DNA of 26,745 bases, taken from assembly GCA_964431545.1 (NCBI GenBank), contig CAYSLC010000053.1, forward strand, positions 1-26,745. Direction: 5' to 3'. The notes under the pieces are model-generated. The model saw only the letters and a program-made list of their open reading frames with translations. It searched no databases and was not told the DNA's origin. This document shows positions 16,669 to 24,750 of the stretch, in pieces (the stretch's first letter is position 1; every line of letters begins with the position of its first letter). This stretch comes from CAYSLC01 sp964431545 (GTDB lineage Bacteria; Desulfobacterota; Desulfobacteria; Desulfobacterales; JAABSP01). A program made the translations under genes and the position numbers.

Positions 16669-18024
16669 ATGGGCATCGAGACGCTTCCCCCCTGGTTCAT
16701 CGACTACCTTCCCGGATGGATGTTTTTGGCCCTGACGGTTCTGCTCATGTTCGGCTTCCCGGTCACCTTCACCCTCATGGGCACGGCCCTCGCCTTCGGA
16801 CTGATCGGTTTCGGCTGGGGCTTTTTCAACCTCCTGCCCCTGCGGATCTGGGGGGTCATGACCAACGTCACCCTCCTGGCGGTGCCCCTCTTCGTCTTCA
16901 TGGGGGTCATGCTCGAACGGTCGGGCCTGGCCGAGGAACTCCTCGACACCATGGGGATGCTCTTCGGCCGGCTCCGGGGGGGACTGGCCATCTCCGTGGT
17001 GGTGGTGGGGGCCCTGCTGGGCGCCTCCACCGGCATCGTGGGGGCCACCGTGGTGACCATGGGGCTTCTGGCCGTCCCCACCATGCTGAAAAGGGGGTAC
17101 CATCCGGAGCTGGCCACCGGGACGGTGTCGGCCTCGGGGACCCTGGGGCAGATCATCCCCCCGAGCATCGTGCTGGTCCTCATCGGGGACATCGTGGGGG
17201 TCTCGGTGGGCGATCTGTTCATGGGCGCGGTCTTTCCGGGGATGGTGCTGGTGGGGCTCTATATCCTCTATATCATCCTGGCGGCCCTCATCTGGCCGGA
17301 CCGGGCCCCGGCGATCCCCAAGGAGGAGCTGGCGGCCATGGGGGGGCGGGCCTTCCTGTGGCGGATCACCCGGGCCATGTTTCCGCCCCTCTTTCTGATG
17401 GTGGCGGTGCTCGGCTCCATCTTCGCGGGGATCGCCTCGCCCACCGAGGCGGCGGCGGTGGGCGCCGTGGGGGCCACCGCCCTGACCGTCGCCAACCGCC
17501 GGTTCGACCTGAAGATTCTCCATGAGGTGATGTACGCCACCATGCAGCTCACCTGCATGGTCTTCATCATCCTGGTGGGGGCCGCCGCCTTCGGACTGGT
17601 CTTCCGGGGCATGGGGGGGGACGAACTGGTGCGCCACTTTTTGGGGGGCATCGCCGAGGACCACGGCAAGTGGTTCGTCCTGGCGGTGGTCATGGGGCTG
17701 ATCTTCGTCATCGGGTTCTTCCTCGACTTCATCGAGATCACCTTCATCCACGTCCCGGTGCTGGCGCCCATCATGATCGAGTTCGGCTTCGATCCGGCCT
17801 GGTTCTGCATCCTCATCGCCGTCAACCTCCAGACATCGTTCATGACGCCGCCCTTCGGGTTCTCGCTCTTCTACCTCAAGGCGGTCACCCCGCCGGAGAT
17901 CACCACGGGGCACATCTATCGGGGGATCATCCCCTTCGTGATCTTCCAGCTCATCGGACTTTTGATCGTCGTCTTCTTCCCGATTCTGGTCACCTGGCTC
18001 CCCTCGGTGGTCTTCGGGAGCTGA
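16669..18024 (+). CDS. dctM: TRAP transporter large permease subunit
   Basis: A 451-residue DctM protein with about twelve membrane helices. Recognisable elements include PLFVFMGVMLERSGLAEELL, GALLGASTGIVGATV, GTLGQIIPPSIVLVLIGD and the C-terminal VNLQTSFMTPPFGFSLFYL. It carries the ion and substrate path of the transporter. ATG directly follows the dctQ TAA, so translation is coupled. The close match of DctM in this region to the mannitol/chloroaromatic/keto-acid group agrees with the receptor type downstream. Confidence 0.95.
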   Translation: MGIETLPPWFIDYLPGWMFLALTVLLMFGFPVTFTLMGTALAFGLIGFGWGFFNLLPLRIWGVMTNVTLLAVPLFVFMGVMLERSGLAEELLDTMGMLFGRLRGGLAISVVVVGALLGASTGIVGATVVTMGLLAVPTMLKRGYHPELATGTVSASGTLGQIIPPSIVLVLIGDIVGVSVGDLFMGAVFPGMVLVGLYILYIILAALIWPDRAPAIPKEELAAMGGRAFLWRITRAMFPPLFLMVAVLGSIFAGIASPTEAAAVGAVGATALTVANRRFDLKILHEVMYATMQLTCMVFIILVGAAAFGLVFRGMGGDELVRHFLGGIAEDHGKWFVLAVVMGLIFVIGFFLDFIEITFIHVPVLAPIMIEFGFDPAWFCILIAVNLQTSFMTPPFGFSLFYLKAVTPPEITTGHIYRGIIPFVIFQLIGLLIVVFFPILVTWLPSVVFGS

Positions 18025-18067
18025 ACGGGGCCGGGGGGCGATTCGGGTGCCGGAATCCAAAAACGGC

Positions 18068-18097
18068 TTGATTTTTTCGGCGTATCCTGAATTATAT
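18068..18097 (+). promoter_or_regulatory. possible promoter before dctP
   Basis: TTGATT (18068-18073) and TTATAT (18092-18097) are 18 bases apart in an A/T-rich gap between dctM and dctP. A separate start would allow the receptor to be made in excess of the membrane subunits. The match is weak. Confidence 0.35.
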
Positions 18098-18166
18098 TTA
18101 TTTTCTATCGCCCGTATGGTAGCTTGAGGATCGTTCAACCCCTAAACGAGAAAGGAGCCTACGAGA

Positions 18167-19270
18167 ATGGAGAGACGAGAATTTCTGAAGAAGACGGGAA
18201 CGGCGGCGGCCGCCGCCGTCGCCGGAAGCGCCGTGGCGGCCCCGGCGGTGCTGGCCAACAAGACCTACAGATGGAAGATGGTGACCACCTGGCCGCCCAA
18301 TCTGCCGGTGCTCCAGACGGGCGCGGAGCGGTTCGCCAAGCGGGTGGAGGAGGTGAGCGAGGGACGGCTCAAGATCCAGGTTTTCGCCGGGGGTGAGCTG
18401 GTGCCGGCCCTGGGCGTCTTCGACGCCGTCTCCCAGGGGACGGTCCAGTGCGGCAGCGGCGCGGCCTACTACTGGGCCGGGAAGGTCCCCGCGGCCCAGT
18501 GGTTCGCGGCGGTCCCCTTCGGCCTCAACCCCCAGGGCATCAACGCCTGGTTTTACAGCGGCGGCGGCCTGAAGCTCTGGGAGGAGGTCTACGCCCCCTT
18601 CAACCTCGTCCCGCGTCCCCAGGGCAACACCGGCGTCCAGATGGGGGGATGGTTCCGGAAGAAGATGGAGACCATCGACGACTACAAGGGCCTCAAGATG
18701 CGGATCCCGGGCCTGGGCGGGAAGGTGATCGCCAAGGCCGGCGGCACCGTGGTCCTGCTGCCCGGCGGCGAGATCTTCACCTCCCTGGAGCGGGGGGTCA
18801 TCGACGCCACCGAGTGGGTGGGCCCCATGCACGATCTGCGCATGGGCTTCTACAAGGCGGCCCAGTACTACTACTACCCGGGCTGGCACGAGCCGGGAAC
18901 CTGCCTGGAGGTCATGTTCAACAAGAAGGAGTACGACGCCCTGCCCAAGGACCTCCAGGCGATCATCGACGCCTGCGCCATGGAGACCAACCTCTGGAGC
19001 CTGAGCGAATTCGAGGCCGGAAACGGCGCGGCCCTCCAGGAGCTGATCAGCAAGCACAAGGTGAACCTGCTCCCCTTCCCCGAGCCGCTGCTCGACGAGC
19101 TGCGGAAGCTCGCCAAGGAGACCATGGAGGAGGAGGCGGAGAAGGACGCCATGTCCCGGAAGGTCCACGAGGCGTTCAAGAAGTTCAAGGAGCAGGTGGG
19201 CGTCTGGGGCTCGGTCTCCGAGTTCGCGTACTACAACCTGATCGCGGACAAGTATTCGCTGAAGGGATAA
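18167..19270 (+). CDS. dctP: TRAP transporter periplasmic solute receptor, Tat-exported
   Basis: A 367-residue DctP-type receptor of the TakP/FcbT1 group (COG4663), whose members bind 2-oxo acids or other carboxylates. The N-terminus MERREFLKKTG is a twin-arginine signal with a hydrophobic stretch to about residue 30, ending LAN. The mature part begins YRWKMVTTWPPNLPVLQTG. The key carboxylate-binding Arg lies in LKMRIPGLGGKV, and the ERGVIDATEWVGP motif is typical of this group. A ribosome binding site AAAGGAG precedes the ATG. The exact ligand cannot be read; a small organic acid is likely. Confidence 0.93.
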   Translation: MERREFLKKTGTAAAAAVAGSAVAAPAVLANKTYRWKMVTTWPPNLPVLQTGAERFAKRVEEVSEGRLKIQVFAGGELVPALGVFDAVSQGTVQCGSGAAYYWAGKVPAAQWFAAVPFGLNPQGINAWFYSGGGLKLWEEVYAPFNLVPRPQGNTGVQMGGWFRKKMETIDDYKGLKMRIPGLGGKVIAKAGGTVVLLPGGEIFTSLERGVIDATEWVGPMHDLRMGFYKAAQYYYYPGWHEPGTCLEVMFNKKEYDALPKDLQAIIDACAMETNLWSLSEFEAGNGAALQELISKHKVNLLPFPEPLLDELRKLAKETMEEEAEKDAMSRKVHEAFKKFKEQVGVWGSVSEFAYYNLIADKYSLKG

Positions 19271-19326
19271 GCCGACGTCCTCCGGCGCGGCCGTGACCGG
19301 CCGTCCGGCATCCCGAGCAGGCGGGG

Positions 19327-19355
19327 GGCCCTCATCCTCGGATGGGGGCCTTTTT
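19327..19355 (+). terminator. rho-independent terminator after dctP
   Basis: GGCCCTCATCC (19327-19337) pairs with GGATGGGGGCC (19340-19350), with one T-G pair, leaving a four-base loop (CTCG) after the innermost pair is dropped. TTTTT follows. It closes the TRAP operon and separates it from the MFS gene. Confidence 0.85.
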
Positions 19356-19412
19356 CTTCCGAAACGGGGCCGGACGGCCGGACGGGAAAGGAGATCGGGC
19401 AACCGGACAGCC

Positions 19413-20609
19413 ATGAACGGACGGGAACGGGGCATTCTCAGGGTCACCTGCTTCGGCCATTTTCTGACCCACTTCAACATGCTGGTCTTTCCGGCGGTGC
19501 TCCTGCCCCTGGCCGGCCGGATGGATCTGGAGATGGGCCAGGTGCTGGGGCTCTCCTTCTGGATGTACCTCCTCTTCGGCCTCACCGCGCTGCCCTGGGG
19601 GCTCGCGGCCGACCGTCTGGGGGCGGTGCCCCTGTTCGCCCTCTTCTATGCCGGGGCCGGCGCGAGCGGCCTGGCCGCGGCCCTGTTCATCGATTCCCCC
19701 ACGGGGCTCATGCTCTCCCTCTCGGGCATCGGCCTGTTCTCCGGCATCTACCACCCGGCCGGACTCGGGTGGATCTCCAAGGAGATCGACCGGGTCAGCC
19801 TGGGGATGGCTTACAACGGGATTTTCGGGAACCTGGGGCTGGCGGCGGCCCCCCTGCTCGCCGGCGTGGTCAACTGGCTCTCGGGCCCCCGGGCCGTCTA
19901 CATCCTGGTGGGAGGCCTCAACCTGGCGGGGATCGCCCTGCTGGCCCTGGCCCCCCGGACCGGGCCGCCCCACCCGGCCCAGGCCCGACCCCCCCGATCG
20001 AGCGAAACGACCCGGGGGTTCCTGATCCTTCTGGGGGCCATGATGCTGGGCGGGATCGTCTACCGGGGCGCCACCGTGATCCTGCCGGCCTACTTCGAAC
20101 TCAAAAACCAGGGGATCTTCGCCTGGATCACCGCCCATGGGGGCGGCCGGCTGTCGGAGAACCTGGTGGCCACCGCCGTGACCTCGGTCATCTACCTCAT
20201 CGGGATGGCCGGACAGTACTCCGGCGGCCGGGTCGCCGAGCACTTCGAGATCCGCCGCTGCTATCTCATCTACCACGCCGTCACCATCCCGGCGGGAATC
20301 CTCATGGCGTACGCCACCGACCTCCCCCTGGTCCTTCTGGCGGTGGTCTACTTCTTCTTCCTTTTGGGAATGCAGCCGGTGGAGAACACCCTGGTGGCCC
20401 GGTTCACCCCGAAACGGTTCCACCACGCCGCCTTCGGCACCAAGTTCGTCCTCACCTTCGGCGTGGGGGCCCTGGCGGTGAAGATGATCGAGTGGATCAA
20501 AGGAGGATACGGGATCGAGGCGGTCTTCCCGTCCCTGGCCGGCCTCTCCCTGGTGCTGGTGGGGGTGATCCTCCTGTTGATCCGCAACACCTCGCCGCAG
20601 GAAGCCTGA
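19413..20609 (+). CDS. major facilitator superfamily transporter
   Basis: A 398-residue, twelve-helix MFS permease with an N-terminus (CFGHFLTHFNMLVFPAVLLPLA) reminiscent of the fosmidomycin-resistance type group. The loop between helices 2 and 3 has GLAADRLGAVPLF. A cytoplasmic charged linker (about residues 187-205) divides the two halves. ATG 19413-19415 lies after the dctP terminator, and an AAAGGAG is about 18 bases upstream, further than ideal. The PP2C gene starts one base after its stop, so the two are translationally coupled. The substrate is not predictable. Confidence 0.85.
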   Translation: MNGRERGILRVTCFGHFLTHFNMLVFPAVLLPLAGRMDLEMGQVLGLSFWMYLLFGLTALPWGLAADRLGAVPLFALFYAGAGASGLAAALFIDSPTGLMLSLSGIGLFSGIYHPAGLGWISKEIDRVSLGMAYNGIFGNLGLAAAPLLAGVVNWLSGPRAVYILVGGLNLAGIALLALAPRTGPPHPAQARPPRSSETTRGFLILLGAMMLGGIVYRGATVILPAYFELKNQGIFAWITAHGGGRLSENLVATAVTSVIYLIGMAGQYSGGRVAEHFEIRRCYLIYHAVTIPAGILMAYATDLPLVLLAVVYFFFLLGMQPVENTLVARFTPKRFHHAAFGTKFVLTFGVGALAVKMIEWIKGGYGIEAVFPSLAGLSLVLVGVILLLIRNTSPQEA

Positions 20610-20610
20610 C

Positions 20611-21378
20611 ATGCAGGTGGCCTTTCGGAGCGACGCCGGCAAGCGGCGCAAGGAGAACGAGGACAGCGTCCTGGTGGACGGGAAGCGGAACATCTTCATC
20701 CTGGCCGACGGCATGGGGGGGTACCGGGCCGGAGAGATGGCCAGCCGCATGGCCGCGGAGGTGGCCTACGACCACGTGGTGCAGGCCCTGGACGACGCCG
20801 GGGAGGGCCTCGATATTCCCGGGACCCTGTCCGGAGCCATCATGAAGGCCCACCAGGTCATCAAGATGAGCACCCAGGGCAATCCCGCGCTCGTGGGCAT
20901 GGGCACCACCATGATCCTGCTCATGATCACCGGAAAGCGGGCCTGCATCTGCCACGTGGGCGACAGCCGCGCCTACCTGATCCGGGACAATGCCCGCCGG
21001 CTCACCCAGGACCAGACCTGGGGGGATTTCCTGGTGGCACAGGAGAAGAGACAGCCCGACGAGGTACCCGAAAAGATGTGGCACGCCCTGACCCAGGCGG
21101 TGGGGATCTCCGATGCCGTCGAGCCGGAGATCCGCTGGGTCACCCTGGCCCCCGAGGATGTGCTGCTCCTGTGCTCCGACGGCCTCACAGACATGGTGGA
21201 CGACGGGGGGATCGCCGAGATCGTCCTCGCCCGAAAAGGCAAGCCCCTGGAACAGATCGCCGACGAACTGGTGGACGCAGCCAACGAGGGCGGGGGACGG
21301 GACAACGTCTCGGTCCTCCTGGTCCGGTACGAGGACGACGGCCGGTTCTTCTGGCGGACCCCCTTCAGCTTCGAATAG
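20611..21378 (+). CDS. PP2C-family Ser/Thr protein phosphatase
   Basis: A 255-residue soluble phosphatase of the Stp1/PrpC type that removes phosphate from Ser/Thr. All metal motifs are present: RRKENEDS (D18), LADGMGGYRAGE (D33), GDSRAYLIR, CSDGLTDMV (D190) and GGRDNVSVLLV (D231). The length is that of a bare catalytic domain. It begins one base after the MFS stop. No Ser/Thr kinase or forkhead-associated protein is present in the window, so its target is unknown. Confidence 0.94.
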   Translation: MQVAFRSDAGKRRKENEDSVLVDGKRNIFILADGMGGYRAGEMASRMAAEVAYDHVVQALDDAGEGLDIPGTLSGAIMKAHQVIKMSTQGNPALVGMGTTMILLMITGKRACICHVGDSRAYLIRDNARRLTQDQTWGDFLVAQEKRQPDEVPEKMWHALTQAVGISDAVEPEIRWVTLAPEDVLLLCSDGLTDMVDDGGIAEIVLARKGKPLEQIADELVDAANEGGGRDNVSVLLVRYEDDGRFFWRTPFSFE

Positions 21379-21581
21379 CCCCGGCCCGCCGTCGGGCCCG
21401 CCCGGACCTTCGCAGGTTCCCGGCGCCGGACCGGGGGGGATCATCACCCCGGCGGTCCGGCCGCCCCTTGCCGCCCAACCTCTGGGAAGACGCCCCGTTT
21501 CTGTGGTATGATGGCCATGCGGGCGACCGCGGACGAAGCTTTCCGCGGCAAGAGAAACCTTTGGACAAGGAGAAGGGGCGC

Positions 21582-22739
21582 ATGGACATCTTTACCAAAG
21601 AGGATTTGGCGATGTTGGTCGACAATCAGGGGGGGCGATGCGTCTCCCTGTACATCCCCACCCATCGCACCGGAAGCGAGGCCCAGAAAAACCAGATCCG
21701 ATTCAAGAACGCCCTCCGCAAGGCCGAAGAGATGTGGGAGCGGAAGGCGGGAAACGGGGGGGCCGCGGCCGAGGTCTTCAAACCCGCGCGACAGCTTCTG
21801 GAGGATACACCGTTCTGGAGCTACCAGGGGGACGGCCTCTCCTTCTTCCTCACCCCGGCATTCTTCCGGGCCTACCGTCTGCCCCTCTATTTTGACGAGA
21901 TCGTGGTCCTCACCGACCGGTTTCACCTCAAACCGCTCCTCCCCCTGGTGAGCCGGGACCTGCGGTTCTACGTCCTGGCCCTGAGCCTCAAAAAAATCCG
22001 GTTGATCGAGTGCAACCAGCAACAGGCCCGGGAGATCGAGCTGGAGGAGATCCCCGAGGGGATCGACACGGCCCTCCGGTACGATGAGGTGGAAAAACAG
22101 CTCCAGTATCACACCCGGACCCGGGGCCGTGCCGGCGGGGACAAGCGCAGGGCCATGTTCCACGGGCAGGGCGCCGGAACCGACGACGCCGTCAATAACG
22201 TGCTCCGCTATTTCCAGCAGGTGGACAGAGGGGTCCGGGAGGTGGTCGCGGGCAGGAACATCCCCATGATTCTCGCCGGGCTCGAATACCTGCCGCCCAT
22301 CTACCGGGAGGCCAACAACTACCCCCACCTGGCCGACGAGGAGGTGACCGGAAATACCGATCCCATGCGGGGCGACGAACTCTGCCGGCGGGCCTGGGAG
22401 GTGATGGAACCGCGGTTTTCAGAGGCCAGAAGCGAGGCCGTGGAACGGTACCGTCAGCTCGCCGAGACCGACGACGCCTCCGGGGATCTGCGGGAGATCG
22501 TCCCCGCCGCCTACCACGGCCGGGTCGACACCCTCTTCGTGGCCACCGGCGTGCAGCAGTGGGGGACCTATGATCCGGATACGGACACCGTCGACCTCCA
22601 CCAGCGCGAGACGGACGGGGACGGGGATCTGCTCGATTTCGCCGCCGTCCACACCCTTATGAAAGGGGGCACGGTCCACATCGAAAGAAGGGAGGAGATG
22701 CCGGGCAACACCCTGGCGGCGGCCGTCTACCGGTATTGA
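21582..22739 (+). CDS. baeRF-family protein (bacterial homologue of archaeo-eukaryotic release factor 1)
   Basis: A 385-residue protein of the bacterial group related to eRF1/Pelota. The recognisable pieces are CVSLYIPTHRTGSEAQKN, IRFKNALRKAEEM, LALSLKKIRLIECN, the Q-type loop region near 190-205 and MILAGLEYLPPIYREANNYP. The C-terminal part (GRVDTLFVATGVQQWGTYDP) matches an L7Ae-like domain that would touch the ribosome. ATG 21582-21584 has AAGGAGAAGGGG upstream. Members are thought to act on ribosomes, perhaps in rescue, dormancy or conflict, but function is not proven. A GGTATGAT -10 box lies at 21505-21512 without a good -35. A hairpin of CCGCGGA/TCCGCGG lies in the leader. Confidence 0.85.
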   Translation: MDIFTKEDLAMLVDNQGGRCVSLYIPTHRTGSEAQKNQIRFKNALRKAEEMWERKAGNGGAAAEVFKPARQLLEDTPFWSYQGDGLSFFLTPAFFRAYRLPLYFDEIVVLTDRFHLKPLLPLVSRDLRFYVLALSLKKIRLIECNQQQAREIELEEIPEGIDTALRYDEVEKQLQYHTRTRGRAGGDKRRAMFHGQGAGTDDAVNNVLRYFQQVDRGVREVVAGRNIPMILAGLEYLPPIYREANNYPHLADEEVTGNTDPMRGDELCRRAWEVMEPRFSEARSEAVERYRQLAETDDASGDLREIVPAAYHGRVDTLFVATGVQQWGTYDPDTDTVDLHQRETDGDGDLLDFAAVHTLMKGGTVHIERREEMPGNTLAAAVYRY

Positions 22740-22772
22740 ACCGGGGTCGGAAGACAAACAATCGGATTGATC

Positions 22773-22809
22773 AAAAAAAGACCTCCGAGGTTTTCAACCC
22801 CTCGGGGGC
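22773..22809 (-). terminator. minus-strand terminator after the small gene at 22927
   Basis: On the minus strand CCCCCGAGG pairs with CCTCGGAGG (one C/A mismatch) around about nine bases, followed by TCTTTTTTT. It faces the small minus-strand gene and supports real transcription through it. Confidence 0.7.
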
Positions 22810-22926
22810 CTCGTGTCCGTGTGCCGAGGGGCGAGCTTCTTCAGAGCCCGAGATTCCGCCTCCCCGAGCCTGGAAGAGAAGGGGGGCACCCGTGGGGGCC
22901 CCCCGTCCGGTTGCATCCTTCGCCGG

Positions 22927-23142
22927 TTATGTGGACGGCAGGGGGGTGAGGGTCACCTCGATGGTGGTGTAGTAGAGCCGGGTCTCCCCCTCGAAGCCGG
23001 AGTCGGTTCCCACGATGAGCCAGAGGCCGCCGTCGTCTCCGGTGGTCACCTCGAACCCCTGATGGGTCAGCGTCTTCAGGGCCCAGGCGAAGTCGAGGCA
23101 CTCGGCCACCTCGTTGCCCAAAAAGCAAGGGGACGGATACAT
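22927..23142 (-). CDS. small hypothetical protein or gene remnant
   Basis: Seventy-one codons if ATG 23140-23142 is used. The C-terminal 64 residues (LGNEVAECLDFAWALKTL, GFEVTTGDDGGLWLIVG, TRLYYTTIEVTLTPLPST) have the strong G/C third-position bias of real genes here and end at TAA. The region upstream of codon 8 does not, and the start lies inside a strong hairpin. Either this is a 5'-truncated gene, or a small gene with a buried start. A terminator follows at 22773-22809. I do not recognise the family. Confidence 0.45.
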   Translation of the reverse strand: MYPSPCFLGNEVAECLDFAWALKTLTHQGFEVTTGDDGGLWLIVGTDSGFEGETRLYYTTIEVTLTPLPST

Positions 23143-23160
23143 CCATATCCGTCCCTTTTT
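23130..23160 (+). terminator. strong hairpin with T run (23130-23160)
   Basis: GGGACGGATA (23130-23139) and TATCCGTCCC (23146-23155) form a perfect 10-bp stem with loop CATCCA, followed by TTTTT on the plus strand. On the minus strand the same stem is followed by CTTGCTTTTT. It can act on the plus strand as a terminator; on the minus strand it lies at the start of the small gene. Confidence 0.7.
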
Positions 23161-23182
23161 GCCGACACGGTGCGTTGCTTGC

Positions 23183-23212
23183 GGGCACCCCCCTTTCGGG
23201 CATCCCCCTTTT
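23183..23212. repeat. short imperfect tandem repeat
   Basis: GGGCACCCCCCTTT and GGGCATCCCCCTTT are arranged side by side with two bases between. They lie in the non-coding-looking gap between two small minus-strand genes. They resemble the GGGCACCC present in the leader hairpin at 23491-23510. Confidence 0.5.
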
Positions 23213-23264
23213 TGGAGTTCGTCCGCGGGGGAGATCCGCCGTCCGGGGGTTCGGGGGCCGAGAA

Positions 23265-23468
23265 TCAGTTTTCGGTCATGCACTCCTGGCTGCGATGGGC
23301 CCTCAAAAAGATTCCGGACACGATCAGCACCGGGACGGCGACGACGAACCCGATCACCGGAATCACCGTAAGCGCCAGGACCAGGAAGGCGAGCCCCAGG
23401 ACGAGGAGGAACACCCCGACACTGAGGTTCGATACGATCTCATAACGACAGTTGTCTTTGTTGATCAT
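23265..23468 (-). CDS. small membrane protein of unknown function
   Basis: A 67-residue protein, with a hydrophilic start (MINKDNCRYEIVSN), a long hydrophobic stretch (residues 17-52, enough for two helices in a hairpin with a Pro/Gly turn at VIPVIGF), and a charged tail LRAHRSQECMTEN. An excellent AAGGAGG ribosome binding site sits seven bases before ATG 23466-23468. A promoter and palindromic site lie upstream. Transcription probably continues to the small gene downstream. I do not recognise a family with confidence. Confidence 0.75.
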   Translation of the reverse strand: MINKDNCRYEIVSNLSVGVFLLVLGLAFLVLALTVIPVIGFVVAVPVLIVSGIFLRAHRSQECMTEN

Positions 23469-23490
23469 CGTTGACCTCCTTCTTTGAAGA

Positions 23491-23507
23491 TGCCCGTTCG
23501 ACGGGCA
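23491..23507 (-). promoter_or_regulatory. leader hairpin before small membrane protein
   Basis: TGCCCGT and ACGGGCA, perfect seven-base arms with a three-base loop, lie about 12 bases upstream of the ribosome binding site. No T run follows, so it is not a terminator. It may affect stability or access of the ribosome. Confidence 0.45.
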
Positions 23508-23519
23508 CCCGTTCACAGG

Positions 23520-23535
23520 GTTGAACATGTTCAAC
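23520..23535. promoter_or_regulatory. 16-bp perfect palindrome (operator candidate)
   Basis: GTTGAACATGTTCAAC is its own reverse complement. It contains GAAC-N4-GTTC, the form of LexA boxes in Gram-positive and some other bacteria. It begins just downstream of the predicted -10 box, where a bound repressor would block transcription. Confidence 0.6.
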
Positions 23536-23543
23536 ACGCCCTC

Positions 23544-23571
23544 AATGTAATCATGCCTGTTGGAAAAGCAA
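23544..23571 (-). promoter_or_regulatory. promoter of small membrane protein gene
   Basis: On the minus strand TTGCTT (23571-23566), 16 bases, then TACATT (23549-23544). The predicted start falls at the edge of the 16-bp palindrome. Confidence 0.5.
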
Positions 23572-23678
23572 AATAGGGTGAACCCTTCAGAAAGGGAGGG
23601 GGAATCCTGTATTTTCCAGCGCTTTTCTCCCTCCCGTCCGTCCGTTCTCCGGCAATATGGCCCGCCGGATGGATCAAA

Positions 23679-23695
23679 ATCGTCCTTTGGACGAT
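23679..23695. repeat. short inverted repeat before the YkgJ gene
   Basis: ATCGTCC and GGACGAT, perfect seven-base arms with a three-base spacer, about 93 bases upstream of the YkgJ-type gene. It may be an operator or a leader hairpin for that gene. No clear promoter was seen in 23572-23787. Confidence 0.35.
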
Positions 23696-23787
23696 GGACG
23701 CCGGCTCCCCGACCTGCAAGAATGGACCTGATTTCATCCGGGGTAAAACCCGGTCTTCTTCGATTCAACGCGACGCAGGCGAGGCCG

Positions 23788-24531
23788 ATGATCACCAGAG
23801 AGAGCCTATCCGCGGCACTGAAAACCGCTTCCCCCCTTTTCGAATCCATGGACCGGCGGTACGACCGGATGCCGGAGACCCGATGCCGGTGCGACACGCC
23901 GGGGGTCTGCTGCCGATTCCTCCCCGAGATGACCTTCCTCGAAGCCCTCCGGTGGATCGATGTGATCGGGAAGATGGAGGCCGACCGGCGGGAGGAAATC
24001 CTCCGCCGGTTTGTCGCCTACTACTTCGTCAGCCCCGCCCGCATCCGTTATTGCCCGTTCCTGGAGGATTCGGCCTGCGCCATCTATCCCCACCGCGCCT
24101 TTGCGTGCCGGGCCTACGGGGCCTGGAGCCGGCGGATGGGAAGGCGCCGGACCGAACAGAGCCGCGGGGAGCGGTCGGCCCTGATAAAGACGTGGCGCCG
24201 TTTCGGCGTCACCCTTCCGGCGGAGGTGGTCGACGCGGAACTCCCCTATTGCGACCGGGTGGCCGTACAAGGGACCGGCCCCGCCCCCGGGGATGACGAA
24301 CTCCTGGGAATTCTGAGGGAGGTCTACGGGCTCGGCGAACCGCTCTCCGATCTCCAGGATACCTTTGAAACGGTCTACCAATCGGATATCAGCCTCCTGG
24401 TGACGGCCCTGGCCCTGGGCCTCAAGAAAGCCCTGGTGGAGAAGTTCGGGGTGATCAAGGAGATCACCGGGACCGGAGAGACCCGTCGGCTGGATCGGGT
24501 GATGGGCAAGATTCCCGCCGGTTTCCTCTGA
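23788..24531 (+). CDS. YkgJ-family cysteine-cluster protein (zinc/iron-chelating)
   Basis: A 247-residue protein of the YkgJ/CxxCxxCC family, which binds Zn or an Fe-S cluster through conserved Cys. The pattern is C33, C35, C41, C42 (CRCDTPGVCC), then YCPFLEDSACAIYPHRAFACRAYG with C89, C97, C107. The remaining C-terminal 100 residues are specific to longer members. ATG 23788-23790 has GCGAGG upstream; the longer open frame reads into sequence without coding character. The role is unknown; in other genomes members are associated with metalloenzyme or flagellar/oxidase contexts without proof. Confidence 0.85.
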   Translation: MITRESLSAALKTASPLFESMDRRYDRMPETRCRCDTPGVCCRFLPEMTFLEALRWIDVIGKMEADRREEILRRFVAYYFVSPARIRYCPFLEDSACAIYPHRAFACRAYGAWSRRMGRRRTEQSRGERSALIKTWRRFGVTLPAEVVDAELPYCDRVAVQGTGPAPGDDELLGILREVYGLGEPLSDLQDTFETVYQSDISLLVTALALGLKKALVEKFGVIKEITGTGETRRLDRVMGKIPAGFL

Positions 24532-24750
24532 CTTTCCGTTCCGCCAGGCGCTTGGGGCTCGACGGATCCCCTGAAAAAATCATCCGGCCCCCGGGGAAAA
24601 ATCGACCTTTGGCCGATTTACCCGGAGGAGACCCCCTGATAGAAAAAGACGCGGTTTAAAAAAATGAACCGGATTCAATTCACGGCATCTTCCCGGTTCA
24701 GTTCGCGACGGTACATAGATCAACCCATACAACCGTAAGGAGGCAAGGGG
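24532..24750. other. intergenic region before the methyltransferase genes
   Basis: It contains a hairpin AAATCG-N-CGATTT (24599-24619) with an inner CC/GG pair, usable as a weak terminator, and an inverted repeat TGAACCGG (24665-24672) / CCGGTTCA (24693-24700) with 20 bases between. No confident promoter and no sigma-54 TGGCAC-N5-TTGC were found. A ribosome binding site AAGGAGG precedes the ATG at 24751. Confidence 0.45.

Noticed and set aside
22881..22904. GGGGGGC...GGCCCCCC hairpin as terminator
   Set aside because: G/C only with several alternative pairings and no T run on either strand.
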